A stretch of 64,000 nucleotides of DNA. Origin: Boothiomyces macroporosus. Its lineage: Eukaryota > Chytridiomycota > Chytridiomycetes > Rhizophydiales > Terramycetaceae. Below the pieces are notes generated by a model. The model was not told the DNA's origin. It saw nothing but the letters and a program-made list of their open reading frames with translations, and searched no databases. The stretch lies in NCBI GenBank assembly GCA_027604185.1, contig JADGKB010000051.1:1-64000 (forward strand). The letters are read 5' to 3'. This document shows positions 53,696 through 64,000 of this stretch, in pieces (the stretch's first letter is position 1; each line of letters begins with the position of its first letter). The translations under genes were made by a program, and so were the position numbers.

Positions 53696-56262
53696 ATGAA
53701 AATGTTGGGAAATGAAAGCACAGCCTCCAACGAACTTCTAAATGAAGGATCTACATTAATTTCAAAAGCGCTATTCAGGATCGTGTTGCGGTATATGACA
53801 AAGAACGGAAAGGAATCTCCTCGACTCTCCAGCGTGTATGAATATTGTTTGCGGATTCTTGGGAGCAGACTCCAGCCGACGATCCTAAGGGACCAAGGAC
53901 ACCTTATGACTGTAATCCAGAAAAAGTGTAAATACTAGCTAATTATTGTCAAAGATTCGGAGCTGGATTTGTTTCAGAGATTTACGGTATTGAATACAAA
54001 ACTCAAGGATATGGTAAGCTGATCCTTATTCAGAATTCAATTCAAAAGAGCTGGGAAGTTCTTTATTTTCTCTATGCTGTCAGCGATCACCCCCAGACTG
54101 CATTCACTGTACTATTTGTCTGATATAGAACATTTCCATGATCAAAGTTCCAAAAACAGTAGAACCTCAGGAAAGGAAATCAGCAGCGACACCGCAAAAA
54201 CCTTCTGTTCCTAGTGCTAGTGTCTTCAGTTCCTATTATTCACCTCCACAAAGCCAACTAGATGGAAAAGCCTATTTGACTGAAAAAGATTTAATCAGAG
54301 AATTGCTTTTCGTCTTTCAAGCGATTGATGGAAAATACATCAAGTATGTTTCAAAGTCAAAGAGATTTGAAATTGATGAGCGGGTAACTTTTGTTCATTT
54401 CAGGTTGCTTTGCCATCGCCAACAATCTCTTTGGTGAACAAACTTTCTATTGTCGGTGAGCTAAGCAAGGACATTGAAGAGAGATTGTCTTTGCTAAAGA
54501 AGGGATCTACCACGAGTATATTTCAACAAAGTCTCCTGTCTAGCATTCAAGATGAAATGCAAGATTTTTCAAGGCAATTATTTGCTTATTTTAGGCTCAT
54601 TGCCATTTTAGAGGGACAAATAGAAAAGAAGGACAAGAATGATGCATTCATTGAAAATGATCTTTCTCTGAAGCGATTATTTGTCTGGACCAATGGTCCC
54701 TTAGTTAGATTAAGACTGTTGAATCAAATCCTGGAATTGTGTAGTGGTACATGGCTGATTAACCAAAGGAAAAAAGGGTTTCAAAATACTATCAATCATT
54801 CACAAGTTGGCGGCTCATGGAGATTCGACTATCCAAGAATATATAACAAAGCTGCTCCAAAAAGTACAATCTTTCTAATCAGATATCCCAACCGTTTTTC
54901 TCAATGCTTATAAAATGGATATACGAAGGCGAGCTTGATGATCCGTTTGGAGAGTTTTTCGTTGGAAATAACTTGAATGCAGACAGTGACAACGTATGGA
55001 AATCGAGGTACTTGTTCAAGAACGATATGCTCCCCTCCTTCTTACCAGAAACTTTGGCAATGAAAGTATTTCATCCTCACATTTAGGCATTTCTGATAGG
55101 AAAATCTCTAAATTTCATTCGACATTCCTGTCAAGACTCTAATTTTTCTCAAGCACATTTCCTACACAAGCAACTCTTGACTTATGGCGACTTAAAGAAA
55201 CTTGAATTCTCTATTGATTCATCTTACAAAAGTACTACAAACTATTTGATGAACATACTATTTACTAAATATGAGTTGGTGAATCGGTTTGAAGAGTTGA
55301 AAGCTTATCTATTACTTGGACAGGGTGATTTTGCCCAATACCTGATGGATAATTTACAGTATTTTCTTTCTAAATTTAGGGAATCGTTATCAAAATCAGC
55401 GGGAACTATCTACCGTCATAATTTAACAGGAACATTAGAATCTGCTCTGCGATTCAGCAACCCGAACTATGAAGCAACGGGACTGCAAAAACGGCTTGAT
55501 ATTCGCTTATCAGAGGTTTAATTCAACTAACCCAGATACATGGAGGAGAAAAGGGATGGGATATATTTGCCCTTGATTATTCTGTTGAGCATCCTTTAAA
55601 TACCATATTCACTCCGCAATTGATGCATATCTACCAAAAGCTCTTTACGTTCTTGTGGAAGCTTAAGAGGGTCCACAACTTGCTATCGTCAAGTTGGAGA
55701 AACCAAATTAAAGCAACTAAAGGTGCGGCTAGTCATATAATTCATAAAAGCAATTTAATTCGAAGTGAAATGGTTCACTTTGTAAATCAGCTGCAGAACT
55801 ATATCCTTTTTGAAGTAATTGAATGCACTTGGAATGAATTGATGGAAAAAATTCAAAATGGGACTTGTGACTTGAATGGAATAATTGACTCACACGTACA
55901 CTTTCTTCAAGTAGTTTTACAGAAGGGCTTGGTATCCAATACCGTACATTATCACTAATGATTAGATATTGAATCAGCAACTGACGAAATTGCTTGACAT
56001 TATTCTCCAATACGACAGTGTTCAAGTATTATCTCAATTAACTCTAGGACTCTATCTTCAAATCGTTAAAGGACGGCTCCAACTCGATAGATTCATTAGA
56101 TCACCAACTGTCCAGCCATATTTCCCTTTTTAAGGTACGTCGCTACTGATACAGATCTCAATAAGAGAGTTCCTTCTAACCTTATCTGAGAATGCAGACT
56201 TGAACCTACAGTTCCTTGCTGCAAAGTGGAATTTTAATCACGTTTATGCAGTGCAAGTTTAA
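53696..56262 (+). CDS. SPC98: Gamma-tubulin complex component 3 (GCP3/SPC98)
   Basis: Eleven introns (starting at 53928, 54014, 54109, 54384, 54747, 54864, 55066, 55516, 55944, 56026 and 56135; 19-22 nt except that the first may be 21 nt ending TG or 27 nt ending AG) give 779 or 777 aa. GCP3 marks include LIRELLFVFQAIDGKYIKY, VALPSPTISLVNKL, IKWIYEGELDDPFGEFFV, ELKAYLLLGQGDFAQYLMD, RHNLTGTLESALR, GWDIFALDYSVEHPLNTIF, FLWKLKRV and SEMVHFVNQLQNYILFEVIECTW. It nucleates microtubules with GCP2 and gamma-tubulin at the spindle pole or basal body. It is shorter than human GCP3 (907) because the N-terminus is compact. Confidence 0.95.
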
Positions 56263-56322
56263 ATTGGTCACAAGAAGGATTCATACTAATGAGTTTATTC
56301 TGGTGCTATTTAAAATAAATTC

Positions 56323-59300
56323 TTAATTATTTCTATTCACTGCTTTTTCTTTATCAACATATGCGCTATATTCGAGCTGTATCTTTGCTGAGCGAAGAGC
56401 ATCACTGTTAATCTCCATCGCAGCATTTGTAGACTTTGCTCTCACTCTTGATATAGAAGGAAGACGATTTTCTTCACGCAGTCTTTCATATTTATATAAT
56501 CCGCTTGCGTTCTTTGTTGATTCTTTGTACTGGGTGGAAGGAATCTGTTCCTCAGTTGTTGATAATAATATAGAATCATTTTCTTTTGAAGATTCATTCA
56601 CATTACTTTTCGCTTGATCATTGGACATTTCTGCCGCTTCGGTACGGGCAATTGGCTTGGGTTCAGATTCCTCTGCAGGCGTCTCTGGAGAATGATTAAT
56701 GAGTAAATCATCGTCCTTATTTTTTTCTAGCTGAACACTATCTTCCTCAGTGGTCTGTAGAATACTTTTGGTGGCAGATTCAGTTAATTTAACATCCTTC
56801 TTTTTGTTTTTGGAGTTTTTATCCATTCGTTGCCTATCTGAATTTAACCAATTTGTTTTCAATTGTTTCTTTGATTCATCTGACTTAACTTCCTCATCTA
56901 AAGTTTTAACTTCAGCAGGTGCATTCAGTTCCACTTTGGTCCCCTCCAATTTAACCTCATGATGAATATTGTGAGTCTCTTCGGTCAACAGAGTGCCATC
57001 AGTTTGATTGGAAGGTGTTGTGTGGTAATGTTCACTGGTGATTTCATTTGTGTCCTCATTGTATGTATCATGTTTCTGAGCTTGTTTGGATTTTGAGCTG
57101 AAGAATCCTGCAGTTTTTTTGCTTTTCTTATCTGACACAGAATCAATTTTTTCATTTCCATCTGATTTGGAATCCTGATTGTATTTTTCAACCGGCACTG
57201 TCACTTTTCTATTTTCCTCATCTACTACCGTATCATGTATTTTATTCTCATCCAACCGTGAGTCTTTTTGGTCATCCTCATCCAGTTTTGTATCGTTTTG
57301 AATTTTTTTATCCAATGCACTTGGTGTATCATCCACTTTAATATTTTCAGGTTCAATAACAGGTGGCGGATCCACAGACTGGATGGGTGACTCTGTGGTT
57401 GCAGTTTCAAAAGATTCAACTGTTTTAAACTCTTCGGCTGTTCTCGCTTTCTCCGTTATGACATGTTTGATTTCCAACTTTGAATGAGGGGTTGAAATAT
57501 GATGTGAGTGATCCTTTAACTTTCCTAAAACCTTTTGCCCATTTTCGTTTTCAATAATATCAAATTGCTGGGACAATTTCGTGATGTTTCCTTCACGTAA
57601 ACCGATTTCATTATCTCGAATCAACTTGCCTGCGTAATGTGGTGTAAATTTGGTACCCGTTTTTCTAATTGAGTTATCAGTAGGGGCAACAGGATCTGTA
57701 GTGGAATCTTTTTCTTTGTAAAATTCTTGATCTAATTTGTTTGAAAGATGCATCTGTAGGCGCCTCATCATCATCATTTCTTCATGCAGGTACTGCTTTT
57801 CCTTTACCAACTTCTCAATTGTGACTTCCCTCTTTGATATCAACTCAACCAACTGGTGATTGTCCAATTCCAAATCTCTAACTTTGATTTTCCAAAAGGC
57901 AATTTCATTAGCATGTTGCGCTGTAACTTCCAAATCTTTAGCTTTTCGCTTTTTGACTGCAATTAGTATAATTTACATTCAGTCATAGTCAATTCTTTCA
58001 TTGCTACAATAAGTCTCTCATTTTCCAACTCCAGTGCAGCATATTTCTTTCGTTCATTTTCCAAATTCTTGTGATATTGATAACGTAAATGAATATTCGC
58101 CTTATTTAAAAACTTTATACCTCAAGAGATGTTGGTACAATAGAGGTGACCTTTGGAACCCCTTTATTCCTTTCTTCTTCCTTCAAAAGTCTTCCTTCTA
58201 AAAAGGAAATTCTTTCATGCAGTTCATGATTCTGAGATTTAAGTTTAGCAAGTCTGTCCAAATTATCAGATATACTTGTTGAATTAATATCGTGCATATT
58301 TTTTTCGTGAGCATCAATTGTTTTACTATGTTTGTGTAATTCAATCATCTGGTGAGTATGCTTCTGGAGCTTCCGTAAAGTTCCTCTCAAATTTGGCTTT
58401 TCTGGTTTTCTCACTGGGATCCTGCTACCTTTTACTAATTCTGACTTCAAAATCAATTGTTTGGAAGTGTTGTGTGACTTTGTTCTTTGACGTTCTGGCA
58501 CTTCAGAATTTCCCCTATTTCTTGTTTTATGGACTACCGTGATATTGCTAAAATGACTATTACTAACTCCTTGGGAATGTTTGACCTGAGGTAATGATTG
58601 TTGGTCAACATTTGCGGTGACTGTTGAGGGTGAAAGTACCTGCAAATCCTTGGGTAATGTCGTCTTGTTTGATTTTTCTACAGATTTATTAGCTAATTTT
58701 GAAGATTCCTGAGGTCTCACATTTGTTCCTATCCTTACAACTGTTTTTGGAGTAGACCCAGAATGCCTGGGTGTAGGTTTATTTGTTTTTTGCTTTATTT
58801 CACTAGTCTCCTTAGGTTGTTTCTTTCCAGAAATGAGCGAGTTTGGTTTACTACTGATATTTGATAAGACGCCTACTTTGGATGAAGAATTCACAATTGG
58901 ATATGGTTTTTTCTCATTATTAGAATGGCTTTGTGTAGGTATTTTTGGATCAGTTTTGCTTCTTTGACGTTGATCTTTGGAATTTGATTTCACACTTTGC
59001 AAATTCGTTTTATTTCCTCTCCCCTCTGACTTCGTATTAATTCTATAAACAGCGGTATCTGTATTATTTCTGACATGTAGTTTCTTGACACCACCCATTT
59101 CTTTTGTATTCTTTGACTTAATTTCAATTGGGTTGGTGGAGAATGGATGTTTTTCAATATGCTGTTTGTTCTTTAGCATCTTATTTGAATTTTTTTCTTC
59201 TGCTCTACTAATATGGCTGTCACTATTTATTGTATTGACTGGCTGTTTTTCTGAAATTGAAACTTTGGTAGGTGGTTCATTCTTATTCACCATTGATGTA

Positions 59301-59380
59301 TCAGGGGGCTTAATCCCATAATTGCTCTGTGGTTGCTGCAACGTATTGACTTTATTTGTTTCCAGTTTACTTTTCAGCAT
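56323..59380 (-). CDS. Large disordered/coiled-coil protein of unknown function
   Basis: Three exons (59380-58121, 58100-57977, 57956-56323) with 20-nt introns at 58101-58120 and 57957-57976 give 1005 aa. Residues 1 to about 350 are basic, Ser/Asn/Lys/Pro-rich and disordered. A coiled-coil of about 170 residues follows and spans all three exons (DNLDRLAKLKSQNHELHERI, KNLENERKKYAALELENERL, VRDLELDNHQLVELISKREV). The C-terminal 450 residues are acidic/Lys-rich with repeated D-T-x-L-D-E-D motifs. The layout suits a cytoskeletal or centrosomal scaffold, but no family is recognised. The ATG at 59380 is the first in the frame. Confidence 0.6.
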
Positions 59381-59562
59381 TATTATTAGAAAGAAGAACA
59401 ATGTCTCAAAACCTTTGAAAAGATTCCCCAAAGTCTTATATTGCAGTGAATGGAGCTGTACATACACAAACTCAAGCAAGGAAGTGATTATATTAGTTAT
59501 ATCAGCCTATTGCTGGAATATTTTCGAAATTTCCAAACAGAAGTAACAAAATTATATTGTAT

Positions 59563-62025
59563 TTAAAGGAAATTAACAGATTCGAATTGCTCTCGTAAAG
59601 CTTTAATCAAGGTCTGGCCAGAGTATTTACTTTTGTTTGAGATTGGTTTTGCTGTCTTTTCTTGATTCAAAACAGGGGTGCTCTTATTTAAATGCTTCAT
59701 AAGCTGTCCTCGAGGTTCGTCTATTGAGCTGTGGGATCTTTGCAGACCATAGTTAATTGGTTGAGCCAATTTTATGGAATCATTCCAAAACCTGAGGAAT
59801 GTTTTAATGAACATGTCCATAGAAATAGTTGTTACAGAGGATTGATGAGAAGCTTTCTCTCCGTTACATAAAAATTTGTATAGATCCTCTCCTTCCAAAT
59901 GCACAATCTGTGTTTGATAACCATAGAGAATCACAATAGGTACCATTTGGAGAATATCTAATCCGTATAGCGCAAAGAGATCAAATATTTGCAAAACTGA
60001 GGGATATCTTAGTAATCCAGACCAATCTCGGTCTTCTTTCGATGTGCAAGATACAAATAGACTAGATATCCATGGCATAACATATTTTTGGATCTTGATA
60101 TTATTTAGAGTCTAGGTAAAAATCAAAGTACCATGTGTCTGGCTATTCGAGGAAGGTAGGTTTCTAATAATTTAGTGTGAATATAGAGGCATTCATTGAT
60201 AAACGTGGTAGAGAGGTAGACATTATACATACTGAAGGCGGTGTTTCGCCCAGCTGGCGCCAAAATTCTATCCATAATAGCAAATGCATTCTGCGTTAGA
60301 TACATCATACTTGTTCTGAAGTTACTGTTAGAAGCATCGCAGCCCATTTGCAAATGTGACTATTGTATGCAATTGTTGGAAATTGTAATGAAATCGCTCT
60401 CATCAATCGAACCAGCTCTTGATACCTGCAATAAGATCCAAAGTTACCCCAAGCTATTATTTTCAGCAAATTTAACGTGAAATCTAAGAGCCCTGCTTGC
60501 ACCAGCGGTTATATTGCTTTCATGTGGAGAATTCTGAGAGGATAAAGTCTAATTAAGTCATAATTACCAAGTAAATCTTTGGCAAATATACATTTTCGCC
60601 TGGAGAAAGCAGCTTACACCAAATCTTACCCCTCAACGGTTGAGGAATACCTTTCTCCAGCCTGCTACAAAATTTGCTGTTTTCTCTGATGCTATTTGTA
60701 TTGTTTAATTTCATCTTTTCCCATTTCTTTACTCTTTCTTTATCCTTTGCGGCGATAGCATTCCATTCGCTCTGGTTTACTTGGGAATGAATACATCCAT
60801 AATAGTCCGCATTTTTCAAATTAGGATCTTTCTCTGCAATATACAATTCTTTCATGTTTTCTAAAGAGGTGCCTCTAAGAGATTCTATTGAAACTACTTT
60901 TCTTCTTTGATTTTGAAGCAAATTAGGGGTTGAAGCGTTTACTGCGTCTTTTATATCTGAATTAAGAGAAGAAAATGATTGCTGGGGTTGTATTTCCTTT
61001 GCATTCTTTTCCTTTTCTGCAGTGATCGAGTCAAACAAATTCAATGATGAAAATATTGACTCCTCCAAAGACAGAAATTCAGAGCTGAATCCAGGTAGGT
61101 TATCACCCAACAACGAATCAGTTTTTTTCAAAGTAGGTAAACTCAAATTTGCGCTCTTTGGATCCAGCCTACTTGTTCGTTGAGATGGGGCATTACGAGG
61201 TTGTTCCAAGTAAGAATTGGATAATTTTGCGTTGAATTCAAATCCTGTCAAGTTGTCGTCTATTTTCGGTACATCCCTTTCTCTTTTGTCCTGCAACTTT
61301 GTATGTTGAACAGAATGCTCAATTGGTTTCTTTTCTTTTTGTGAGGCCGCTACTGTTGGAGGGATTACCATTGGGACAGTTTCTGTTTCTACCAGCACGC
61401 TTGGTTGTACACTTTCAGTGTTTGCATATTGATTGAAGAGCAACTCTTGCCCAATATTTCTATTTGCAAGGTTTTCTGTATCAGTCAAATTCAAGTTGTG
61501 TAAGGTTGCAGAGGATTGCGAAATGTTCAAATTGTATAAGGGTGTTGAGTCATGTCTACCCACAGTCGCGGATTTATTGGTCATTGTCGGATAGCTTTCG
61601 TCCCTAATATCTTCAACTGAACTTCTGATTTCCATTTTGGATTTCATTTGCCCTTTTTCAACAACTGGTTCCTTGACTTTGGGCTTTGATGCAAATGCGA
61701 ACCATTTCTGCTTTGGCTGAGCAATTGGCACTGGTGGGGTTGTAGTTTCTATTTGTTTGAGTTCCACCGGTGGAGGTACTTCTTTTGGAAGGATTACATC
61801 CACAGGGGATTCAACAGGTTCTATTGGTGATTCTTTTGGTTGCTGCACTTGCTCATCCTCCCTATTATTGTTTGGCTTTGGTGTTTTCTCTACGACTTTG
61901 GTGAATATTTTGTCTGCAAAATTATTCCATGATTGAACGTCGGTGCTATCATCTTCTACCACACTTTCAACCGTTCTCTTATTCAATCGTTTAAGAATAT
62001 CGTCAAAAGAAACTTCCTTCTGCAT
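59563..62025 (-). CDS. TBC-domain (Rab-GAP-like) protein with degenerate catalytic motifs
   Basis: Introns at 60549-60567 (19 nt), 60426-60447 (22), 60291-60310 (20) and 60112-60131 (20) give 793 aa. Residues 1 to about 465 are disordered with polyproline patches. The TBC domain starts RLEKGIPQPLRGKIWCKLL, continues through ALRFHVKFAEN, the IAYNSHICKWAAMLL segment, AFAIMDRIL and YLPRIARHMVLTLNNIKIQKYVMPWISSLFV, and ends with FDLFALYGLDILQMVPIVIL. TBC proteins normally use Arg (IxxDxxR) and Gln (YCQG) fingers; here the matching places read ITAGASR and YNSHI, so the Gln finger seems lost. It may bind a Rab without GAP activity. Confidence 0.72.
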
Positions 62026-62450
62026 GTGGTTGTTTGGGAAAATACTTAAGTTTGAAACGGTATATTTGTGGCAAAGTTAGGCGGTACAGAGCCCCGAAAA
62101 CTAAAGATTTTAAATCAACCGGCACCGCACCTGGAAATTCATGAATCAAATATTCATGAAGCGAAGCGGCTCGTCCCAGTCGGAAATTAATTAGAATTTA
62201 TTGTTCAATGCGGTTTTGGCAGTCTCCTTTCTAAATTTTTTTGGGTCCCTGTCGCAGTCACGAAGGGCTGATTTTTGAAAAATGGAAACGAAATTAAATT
62301 TTACAGTGCAGCCAATCAGTGATATGAATATTCAAACGCACTCTGATTGCTTGGCACCTGGTAGATTTTGGATTTGCATATCGTGGTAGTTGCTTAATGT
62401 AACAGAATTTAACTTGTACGAATCAAGGAGCTGGTTTTTTCCAATTTTCA
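62026..62450. other. Divergent intergenic region between the TBC gene and the last gene
   Basis: About 425 bases between divergent start codons. Two copies of attcatgaa lie close together at about 62138-62162. No coding frame or RNA gene recognised. Confidence 0.35.
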
Positions 62451-64000
62451 ATGACAGTGCATGACAATCAGAAAATCAAAACCATTTTTCAAAAGCTTCC
62501 GAACATGAGTGCAGTAATTCTTTCTAACCCAGTCGATCTCTGATCCTGCCAGACATGAGAAGATCTTGTCGTTTATAAGCCATAATACACTTGATTTTAC
62601 ACTGGATGAATTGACGGAAATATTTGGCCATCTTCAAGTAATTGCTAATTAACGGATGCGTGCATTAAAGAACAAGGATGATCGGGTAGTGTCATTATCT
62701 CTTCGGCTGATTGCGTTGATATTGCAGCGGAATCCAGAGAGTTTCGATTTGATTCAACAGAAGCATTCAGTAATACTAGAGGATATTATCAGCTTTTCAC
62801 GCAAGCAGATATCTGACGTGTTGAAGTATGGCTACTTGGAAGCCTTGGGAAAGCTCTTGTTTGTTCCAGGGTTTGGAACATGGGCTCAACAAGTCAATCT
62901 TGACATTCAGGAATTCGCAGAGGGTTCATTCATCACAAACAACTTTTTCATCACAAATTCATCCATAAGGCTTCTTTCAATAACTGGCGTAAAGAATCCA
63001 AGTATATATTATGTAGATATTATCAAAGGTCTTGATCTATTGGATGCACAGGAGTCTTGCAATTCAGTTTCTTTTGAGTTTGTGGTGAGTGTCTTTTGAT
63101 TCAAGTTAGAATATTGCCTGCCATTGATCAATTCAAGTGACAGAATTGCAAGACAGAGAGCACATGGATTAATATTGAAACTAGCGAAAAAGGGATTTCT
63201 AACCCAAGATCTATTGGGTCATATTCCTATCGATTTTGATACCTACGGCTGGCTAGAGTTGCTTTTAAGAGTGTCAAATATGCTTGAATGGCCAATTAGA
63301 GAAGAGCTTGTCGATTTGATTATCGAAAAACTCGATCCAACTTTTAATCTTGTATGTCAAGGTGCGATATTACAGAAATATCAAAATATAAAGTTAAAAT
63401 ATCAAATGAAGGAGGAGTCTTTATTGAATATTAGTTTAGCTATGGACATTGTAAACAATGTTGCTCTTGAAATGAGTCCATCCTGGAATTTGGTAATTTT
63501 ACTTGACACATAGACATTATTGCACCATATAGTCAAACTAGAAACCCGAAAATTTTCAAACAAATCTCTATTTCTAAAACTTTCCATCATCCATAAGGCC
63601 ATAGGTTCAATTTTGAAATCCAATTTGTCCCTTCCACAATTTGATATATATTCTGAATTGCTTGAAGTGATCGAAAGCTCCAGTTACAATCCAGTGATCT
63701 GTGTTGGTTTTCAAATATTTGAAATCCTTTATTTGAACAATATCCTGTCCAAAGTAAACATTTTCTAACCAGGAACAACTAGAAATGCTCTTTTCGATGA
63801 ATGTTGGATGGGAAGTTACACATCAAATTCTGAACATGATTGAAAAAGCCTTGAAAGCAGACAGGATAGAGCTTTCCCAAAGCTTGCCTTTGAGCAACTT
63901 TATTGAATCTTCCCTTTGCAACGAAAACTCGATAATCAGATGCGCAGCTCTTCAATGTCTAATATGTTTGGCAAAATACCCTTCTGCTTCTATTGCACGC
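62451..64000 (+). CDS. Helical-repeat protein, possibly PSMD5/S5b-like proteasome chaperone (3' end outside window)
   Basis: The start is the ATG at 62451 (MTVHDNQKIKTIFQKLPNMSA). Introns at 62514-62532 (19 nt), 62638-62658 (21 nt ending TG) or 62638-62670 (33 nt ending AG), 63085-63105 (21), 63493-63513 (21) and 63754-63772 (19) leave an open frame of about 480 codons running off the right edge. The product is all-helical with HEAT/ARM-like periodicity (KDDRVVSLSLRLIALILQ, SDVLKYGYLEALGKLLF, SDRIARQRAHGLILKLAKKG, SIIRCAALQCLICLAK). Alternating helices, VVSLSLRLI and the tandem layout recall PSMD5, an assembly chaperone of the 26S base, but the match is weak. Incomplete at the 3' side. Confidence 0.6.

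Noticed and set aside
62138..62162. Short repeated attcatgaa as an origin or mobile-element trace
   Set aside because: Two 9-base copies in AT-rich DNA are expected by chance; no flanking inverted rep­eat or target duplication.

Overview
This is an AT-rich, gene-dense eukaryotic nuclear window. About 31 protein genes can be modelled on both strands; no tRNA, rRNA, transposon or CRISPR array was recognised. Gene content points to an early-diverging zoosporic fungus (chytrid, blastoclad or Rozella-like): a GATA factor with the fungal AreA-type N-terminal domain, a cAMP-dependent-like kinase, an HDEL-tailed BiP, class II aldolase, and a SPAG17/PF6-like central-pair protein, which implies a motile 9+2 flagellum. 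The exact lineage cannot be fixed from sequence alone.

The dominant feature is the intron population. I placed roughly 105 introns. Almost all are 19-23 nt long, with a GTAA-like donor and a YTAAY branch-point-like motif only a few bases from the acceptor. With these introns removed, every complete model gives a whole number of codons and the conserved domains join correctly (XPD 749 aa, SPAG17-like 1470 aa with 16 introns, SRP72 590 aa, GCP3 779 aa). The clear exceptions are RPS17 (143 nt, right after the ATG) and the NudC-like gene (43 and 44 nt). A few introns appear to end in TG instead of AG.

Layout. 1-2165: tandem M28 peptidase genes, the first cut by the window edge. 2292-5004: tandem seven-TM genes. 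5363-8261: tandem five-TM/ectodomain genes. 9399-11767: XPD helicase. 11798-13343: alpha/beta hydrolase and RPS17. 13542-15577: MFSD1-like transporter A. 16003-19468: MAK21/NOC1. 19527-20342: putative mitochondrial protein. 20403-22352: PKA-like kinase. 22449-24045: MFSD1-like transporter B. 24077-25004: acylcarnitine carrier. 25842-27632: GATA factor. 27688-28202: peroxiredoxin. 28514-30305: LysRS. 30338-31138: MAF1. 31599-33667: leucine-rich-repeat (LRR) protein. 33677-35571: SRP72. 35932-40673: SPAG17-like. 40701-41798: aldolase. 42364-45183: HBS1. 45201-45978: TIM13 and mitochondrial uL14. 46002-48827: NudC-like protein and BiP. 48881-52029: second LRR protein. 52081-53650: nuclear-looking protein. 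53696-56262: GCP3. 56323-59380: coiled-coil protein. 59563-62025: TBC protein. 62451-64000: helical-repeat protein running off the window.

Most genes are unrelated housekeeping genes packed tightly, often convergently with only 9-37 bp between stop codons. Functional themes are translation and ribosome biogenesis (MAK21, LysRS, HBS1, RPS17, uL14m, MAF1), the secretory pathway (SRP72, BiP, TBC), mitochondria (TIM13, carrier, uL14m) and the microtubule/flagellar apparatus (GCP3, SPAG17-like, NudC and possibly the LRR and coiled-coil proteins).
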